A program made the position numbers and the translations under genes. Shown in pieces: positions 59,967 to 64,000 of a stretch of DNA of 64,000 nt (positions are counted from its first letter, which is position 1; each line of letters opens with the position of its first letter). The DNA is from an uncultured Clostridia bacterium (GTDB taxonomy: Bacteria; Bacillota; Clostridia; Oscillospirales; Ruminococcaceae). The notes below the pieces were generated by a model that worked only from the letters and a program-made list of their open reading frames with translations, was not told the DNA's origin and did no database searches. The stretch spans positions 99,375-163,374 of the forward strand of contig CANQFZ010000001.1 in assembly GCA_947600065.1 (NCBI GenBank), in the 5' to 3' direction.

Positions 59967-60436
59967 TGAAAAGGAAAACTGTTTTTGATTATCTATCCCT
60001 TGTAATGATGCATTTCGGAATTTCAATGCTTGTGATGAATATTTTCTGCGTATTATTCGGAGACAATGCAAAGGAATTTTCAACATTGTTTGAACTTGGC
60101 GGGGCGGGGCTTTCGGTAAAAACCGCACTGGAATTTTTCGCGCTGAATATGCTGATTATCGCCGCGAGATTTGTGTTTTTTACGGATCTGATATTCAAGA
60201 AATTTCCGCTTGTGTGGCGCACGGTATGCTTGGTGACATCTGTAATCGCTCTTGTGGGCGTGTTTATCGCGGTTTTTGGTTGGTTTCCGATCAATTCGCC
60301 GATAGCTTGGGCAATGTTTTTTGTGTGCTTTGTCATATCGTTTCTGGCGAGTTGGTTTGTTACATCTTTAAAGGAAAAAGCCGAAAACAAAAAATTGGCG
60401 GAGGCACTGGAAAGACTAAAGGAGAAAAACAGATGA
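59966..60436 (+). CDS. DUF3021 membrane protein
   Basis: The 156-residue protein has four predicted membrane segments (FGISMLVMNIFCVLF, FFALNMLIIAARFVFF, VCLVTSVIALVGVFIAVFG, AMFFVCFVISFLASWFV) and a charged C-terminal coil, the DUF3021 layout. Such proteins pair with LytTR regulators, probably as membrane inhibitors. Start and stop are coupled to the neighbours (ATG overlaps the previous stop, next ATG overlaps its stop). Confidence 0.85.
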   Translation: MKRKTVFDYLSLVMMHFGISMLVMNIFCVLFGDNAKEFSTLFELGGAGLSVKTALEFFALNMLIIAARFVFFTDLIFKKFPLVWRTVCLVTSVIALVGVFIAVFGWFPINSPIAWAMFFVCFVISFLASWFVTSLKEKAENKKLAEALERLKEKNR

Positions 60437-60963
60437 GAGCGATCTTTGCGGATAATTTACAAAAAAAGTTCGGAGAGAAAACGATGCTTGACGGCGTTTC
60501 GCTCGATATATCCGAAGGCGAAATTTTCGGGCTTTTGGGACCGTCGGGCGCGGGCAAAACAACGCTTATCAATATCATTACCGGACAGCTTTCGCAGACC
60601 GGCGGATATGCCGAAATTCTTGGAACGGACACTCGGAAAGCAGGTGACGAGGTGCGTAGGAAAATCGGTGTTATGACAGATATCATAGGCTGGGCAATAG
60701 GACTTTTAAGTCCTTCCCGGACCGCCGCACATTCTGTTTCAATACCGCTGATGTTGGTGCCGCTGCTGCCGCTGCTTTCGGCATTCAATAATACGATAGC
60801 TAGAGCGTCTAAAGTGCTGTTTTCGGAACAGATACGGAAATGCTTTGCCGAGGGCAAAACGGTCGGGATGAATACGACGGCGGTTATTGTCTCATCGGCG
60901 AATTTGGTTGTAGCCTTGGCAGTATTTGTTTGGGCGTATCGGAGGAGCAGGAGGAGAACATAA
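60433..60963 (+). pseudogene. ABC ATPase-permease chimera created by deletion
   Basis: The reading frame starts at ATG 60433 with an ABC ATPase (ADNLQKKFGEKTMLDGVSLDISEGE, Walker A GPSGAGKTT) that stops at about residue 80 (RRKIGVMTD), before signature and Walker B. It then continues in frame as the C-terminal end of an ABC-2 permease (GWAIGLLSPSRTAAHSVSIPLMLVPLLPLLSAFN and a final helix). A deletion of about two half genes explains this. The product cannot hydrolyse ATP. The track version from 60214 includes part of DUF3021 in another frame. Confidence 0.82.
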
Positions 60964-61011
60964 AAAATCAGGCTTTTTATACAAGCTGTGACAAGGACTT
61001 CGTTCTTGTGT

Positions 61012-61179
61012 GTAACCTTTACAAAAAAGATTTTGGCAAACTATAAGTTAAAACCACTTTTCGGGAAGTGCGCATTTTTACGGTTTTGCTTTAGCAAAAT
61101 TGAATTGCCGGAAGGGCAATTCAAAGTAAAAATGTGCAGTGTTGAACCCCACCGTGAAACGGTGGGGTTCAATGCGTGG
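61012..61179 (-). repeat. Structured intergenic repeat, copy B (inverted)
   Basis: It is the reverse complement relative of 22684-22849. Read on the minus strand: terminator hairpin TTGAACCCCACC/GGTGGGGTTCAA, then the cruciform GCACATTTTTAC ... GTAAAAATGCGC enclosing GAATTGCC/GGCAATTC and TTTTGC/GCAAAA hairpins, then CCCGAAAAGTGGTTTTAA. The inner hairpin differs from copy A on both arms, so pairing is kept. Confidence 0.8.
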
Positions 61180-61216
61180 AGCTGGTGAACGGACTCGAAC
61201 CCCGACCATGTGTTGT
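61177..61216 (-). tRNA. 3' fragment of a tRNA-Thr-like gene
   Basis: On the minus strand TCGGGGTTCGAGTCCGTTCACCAGCTCCA reads as T-arm (imperfect stem), acceptor strand CACCAGC, discriminator T and CCA, matching clostridial tRNA-Thr ends. The anticodon arm is missing. It probably marks the end of an island that extends to the right, or a decayed tRNA. Not functional. Confidence 0.6.
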
Positions 61217-61252
61217 TGGTAAAGAGATAAAATTCAATTTTTGATGTTCGCT

Positions 61253-62869
61253 TTATGGTGCGTTCAGTTTTCCGATAAACCTGTAAAATATCTCAATTTG
61301 CTGATATGTTCTGCCGTCATCGGATTTTTCCTTGTGGTGAACCACAATTTTGTCAATCAGCTCGTTGAGGATTGCTGCGTCAAGCTTTTCAACGTTTGTA
61401 TACTTGCGTATCACATTGATGAATTTAACCGCATTGTCGGAATTGCTTTTCAGCTTATCAAGCCGCACTGAAAGTTCCGTGAGCGACTGCCTGATTTCTG
61501 CCTGTTCGGTTTCGTATTCGCTAGCCATACGCTCATAACGGCTGTCGGGTATTTTGCCAAGCGCGTTGTCCTCATACAGCTTACAGAGTATCTTGTCAAG
61601 CTCCGTACAGCGCGCGAGTTTGTGTTCATATTCTCCGTTAAGCTGTTTAAGAGTTTTGTCGGTCATTGACTGATATTTTCCGCCGAGAAACGCGCTGAAC
61701 TTCTTGCTGTCTGCGCGGTATCTGAACAGATTTTTGCGAATATCTTCAAGCACTATATTGTAGACAGTATCGAATGTAATATAGTGCGACGCGCAGTATT
61801 CCTTTCCGTGAGTCTTGTACATCCGGCATGAATACGAGCCGTGATATGTCCCGTCCCTGCGCTGTTTTTGAGAGTACGTCAGACAATGTCCGCAATCCGC
61901 GCAGTAGAGCAGTCCCGCAAACATCTGTATTTCGCCTGTTTTTGCGGGGCGGTGTTTCGCGCTTAATATCCTGTGAACCGTGTCCCAAAGCTCCTTTGTG
62001 ATGATAGGCTCGTGGCAGTTTTCGGCGACTATCCATTCCTCGCGCGGGTTCTTTACCTTTTCCTTGCTCTTTATGGATTTGTTGCGGCGTTTGCCGTATA
62101 CAAGCTGTCCGAGATAGACCTCGTTGTCCAGAATTGCGCGTATTGAGGTAACGTGCCAGTCGAATTCCTTACGCCAGTAATCGCTTTTGAAGTAGTCGGG
62201 ATTGTTTTTGTTGAAGTAGGCGATAGGCGTGAGTACCTTTTCCTCGCGGAACATTTTAGCCATTTTGTTGTAGCCGATGCCCTCGGCAGCAAGCCTGAAT
62301 ATCCGCTTTACAACCTGCGCGGCAGGCTCGTCAACTATCAGATGATGACGGTCGGCAGGATCGATTTTATAACCGAACGGTGCTTTTGAGCCGATGAATT
62401 GTCCGTCGCGGGCTTTGGCTTTTTTCGCCGCTTTCGTTTTCTTGGAAACATCACGGGCGTACATTTCATTCACGACATTCTTTATAGGGAAGAGCAGATC
62501 GTCGCCGTTTACCAGCGAATCATAATTGTCGTCTGCCGCGATAAACCGAATGTTGTTGTCTGTAAACTCCCGCACATACATTCCCGTTTCAACATAGTTT
62601 CTTCCGAACCGCGAGAGGTCTTTGACGACTACAAGGTCGATTTTCCCGTTTTGAATATCTTTGTACATTTGCCTGAAAGCGTCTCTGTCGAAGTTAGTGC
62701 CGCTGCATCCGTCGTCGCAGTAGAATGTGTAGTCCGTTATCGAATGATCCTTGCAGTATTGCTCCAGCAGAACTTTTTGCGTTTCGATACTCACGCTTCC
62801 GCCAAAGTTGCCGTCGTCCACTGAAAGCCTGCAATATAATGCTGCCTTGTAATTCTGTTTTCTTGTCAT
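61253..62869 (-). CDS. TnpX-like large serine recombinase
   Basis: The 538-residue protein has an N-terminal resolvase domain (KAALYCRLSVDDG with the catalytic Ser, then VVVKDLSRFGRN and GMYVREF), a recombinase domain (KKAKARDGQFIGSKAPFGYKID, HVTSIRAILDNEVYLGQLVYG) and a zinc ribbon (FAGLLYCADCGHCLTYSQ ... CRMYKTHGKEYC). Then come a coiled coil (about 415-480) and a DUF4368-like end. ATG 62869 follows AAAGGAG. It moves Tn4451-type elements via a circular form. Confidence 0.92.
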   Translation of the reverse strand: MTRKQNYKAALYCRLSVDDGNFGGSVSIETQKVLLEQYCKDHSITDYTFYCDDGCSGTNFDRDAFRQMYKDIQNGKIDLVVVKDLSRFGRNYVETGMYVREFTDNNIRFIAADDNYDSLVNGDDLLFPIKNVVNEMYARDVSKKTKAAKKAKARDGQFIGSKAPFGYKIDPADRHHLIVDEPAAQVVKRIFRLAAEGIGYNKMAKMFREEKVLTPIAYFNKNNPDYFKSDYWRKEFDWHVTSIRAILDNEVYLGQLVYGKRRNKSIKSKEKVKNPREEWIVAENCHEPIITKELWDTVHRILSAKHRPAKTGEIQMFAGLLYCADCGHCLTYSQKQRRDGTYHGSYSCRMYKTHGKEYCASHYITFDTVYNIVLEDIRKNLFRYRADSKKFSAFLGGKYQSMTDKTLKQLNGEYEHKLARCTELDKILCKLYEDNALGKIPDSRYERMASEYETEQAEIRQSLTELSVRLDKLKSNSDNAVKFINVIRKYTNVEKLDAAILNELIDKIVVHHKEKSDDGRTYQQIEIFYRFIGKLNAP

Positions 62870-63004
62870 ATAACTCCTTTCCCGGCAGCGGATCGCTTGG
62901 TCTTGCAACGGACAGTATACCACAACCGTCCGCACAAGTCCAGCGTTTTTTTCTCTGCCGTCAAGATTTTTTCGCGGAAATCACATCTTAAGGGTAGGGG
63001 ACTC

Positions 63005-63241
63005 CTATTCTTCCTGATCTGATTGCTCCTCGCTCTCCTCGCTTTCGAGCCTGTTTAGCATAAGATTTTCAAGGCTGTCGGCAGCATTTACCTCGTCCTT
63101 AAACGCTGACCACACCCGATATGTCACACCGCCGATCTCGCGGTCGGTGAACTTAATTTTCTTTATCTTGGGCATATTCTCGCACATCGGTCTGTTAAGA
63201 CCATTTACTTTTTTAATTTTATAACCGATAATTTTTCTCAT
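63005..63241 (-). CDS. TnpW-like small transposon protein
   Basis: The 78-residue protein has KIKFTDREIGGVTYRVWSAFKDEVNAADSLENLMLNRLESEE, the pattern of small TnpW-type proteins encoded beside tnpX (beta strands GGVTYRV, then a helix with LENLMLNRL) and an acidic Glu/Ser end. It lies 136 bases upstream of the recombinase on the same strand. Family assignment by memory, moderately sure. Confidence 0.6.
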   Translation of the reverse strand: MRKIIGYKIKKVNGLNRPMCENMPKIKKIKFTDREIGGVTYRVWSAFKDEVNAADSLENLMLNRLESEESEEQSDQEE

Positions 63242-63251
63242 AAATACCTCC

Positions 63252-63580
63252 TTGAAGTATCATTCTGTTTACCGTAGCAACCCCTATGAATTCGGCATGG
63301 CTGCCGCGCCTATTTTTCTTACAACCCCTGATTTGCGGAATTATTCATTTTACAACCCCTCTTTTCTTTTTCAATATTTGGCTCTGCGGCGGGCTTTGCC
63401 CGTCCGCTGTATTCGGGACGACCCCGTCCCTTTAACTTGCATCATTTTCATAATCCGAACTGCTCTCACACCGCTTGCAAAGCCGTTTTCCAAACTCGCG
63501 CAGAAACGGCTCAAATTTCGCTCTTATCACGCATGGCGAGTTGTTACCCTACTCTGCGGTCAAAACTTGCTCAAATCGCC
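63252..63580. other. Non-coding region with repeated CAACCCCT motifs
   Basis: No supported gene on either strand; the track ORFs here are shadows. TTACAACCCCT occurs at about 63319 and 63351 and GCAACCCCT at about 63277. A GGCGGGC/GCCCG-type hairpin lies around 63392. It may contain the promoter region or binding sites of the element. Confidence 0.4.
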
Positions 63581-64000
63581 TCACGTTTCGGAATTAAACG
63601 CCGGAATGTTTATCCCTTGCTTGGCAAGACTTCTTCTCATCATTTCCGCCGCCATAGTTATGAGCGCGTCACCCTGCGATTGCTCAACAGGGACAGCAGG
63701 GACGGCATTTCCTTCGCACGGTAAATCCGCATCCTCAATCTCAATCAAGCTATAATCAGCATTTGCGACATTTTCAGGGTCGGCAGGGACAGCATTTTCC
63801 GAATACAAAATTTTACCGCCACTGCTGTCCTTTTCGGGATTATAACGGATAAAAATATTGCGGATACCATTACTTTTTGTTTTCCCGTAATCAATTCCGA
63901 ACGAACGTATCTCATCATCATGTTGAAGTAAATCACGGTAGAGCCAGTTGCAATTAAAATCCTGTCCGGGATATTTTTCTTTAAGCAATGAACAAATTTC
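63581..64000 (-). CDS. Partial protein of unknown function, 5' end beyond right edge
   Basis: The frame is open to the right edge (EICSLLKEKYPGQDFNCNWLYRDLLQHDDEIRSFG...), so the track start at 63988 (TTG) is not the true one. The visible 139 residues end QGDALITMAAEMMRRSLAKQGINIPAFNSET. An acidic, proline-containing linker precedes this end. No family is recognised; it is probably a replication or mobilisation protein of the serine-recombinase element, judging only by position. Confidence 0.5.
   Translation of the reverse strand, partial: EICSLLKEKYPGQDFNCNWLYRDLLQHDDEIRSFGIDYGKTKSNGIRNIFIRYNPEKDSSGGKILYSENAVPADPENVANADYSLIEIEDADLPCEGNAVPAVPVEQSQGDALITMAAEMMRRSLAKQGINIPAFNSET

Overview
The window looks like the chromosome of a low-to-middle GC, Gram-positive anaerobe of the class Clostridia, probably Ruminococcus-like. 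This rests on strong AGGAGG ribosome binding sites, near-consensus TTGACA-17-TATAAT promoters, an HK97-type siphoprophage, a Tn4451/TnpX-like large serine recombinase, and FtsX-type and LytTR/DUF3021-type ABC clusters. Species cannot be assigned from the sequence alone.

Layout. (1) 1-22.7 kb is most of an HK97-like prophage. Its minus-strand structural and replication genes read from the control region (about 19 kb) back to the left edge. A toxin-antitoxin cassette sits in opposite orientation inside the head-tail module. The lysogeny module (repressor, TM2-HIRAN protein, NYN RNase with a structured leader, tyrosine integrase) is on the plus strand and ends at a 3'-end tRNA/tmRNA-like att copy at 22.66 kb. 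(2) 23.2-29.2 kb is an ABC export operon with two tandem pairs of FtsX-like permeases, one small membrane protein and one ATPase. (3) 29.3-39.3 kb is an integrated mobile-element segment: TOPRIM-like protein, VirD4-type coupling protein and ClpP-like protease on the minus strand, then a 1116-residue RecQ-like helicase flanked by inverted sets of hairpin/AT-rich repeats, then a tandemly duplicated pair of unknown genes. (4) 39.4-44.7 kb holds an RlmN/Cfr-family radical SAM enzyme, two TetR units, an AhpD-cupin protein, a nonsense-interrupted iron alcohol dehydrogenase and a CPBP protease. (5) 45.1-59.2 kb is a sulfur island, the most interesting part of the window. (6) 59.5-61.0 kb is a LytTR-DUF3021-ABC cluster with an internal deletion. 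(7) From about 61.2 kb to the right edge is a serine-recombinase element next to a tRNA-Thr-like 3' fragment.

Sulfur island. Twelve tightly packed minus-strand genes (58115 to 49115) appear to form one operon: a YezD-like protein too short for the ORF track, a JAMM protease, a Ubl-E1-rhodanese triple fusion, a family 2A encapsulin shell protein, a cysteine desulfurase with a long N-terminal cargo-type extension, a MetY-like sulfhydrylase, a TusA-like protein, a CVPC thioredoxin, a ThiS/HcyS-like sulfur carrier, an E1-like adenylyltransferase, a second JAMM protease and a thioredoxin reductase. The inferred scheme is that the encapsulated desulfurase stores or meters sulfane sulfur from cysteine. 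Two ubiquitin-like carriers, each with its own E1 and JAMM protease, would then carry sulfur to acceptors such as MetY, with thioredoxin supplying reductant.

A second minus-strand unit (cystine/dicarboxylate-type symporter, a membrane protein and a surface protein with two thioredoxin-like repeats) starts from a promoter carrying the same 39-bp box found in front of the encapsulin operon. The LysR gene at 58.2-59.2 kb is the likely regulator of both. The symporter gene is broken by a 37-bp direct repeat, which may be real or an assembly artefact.

Dispersed non-coding elements include two about 165-bp structured repeats with compensatory changes, several TAAGAGGTAAGAG-type palindromes, and nested inverted repeats at 44.8-45.1 kb.
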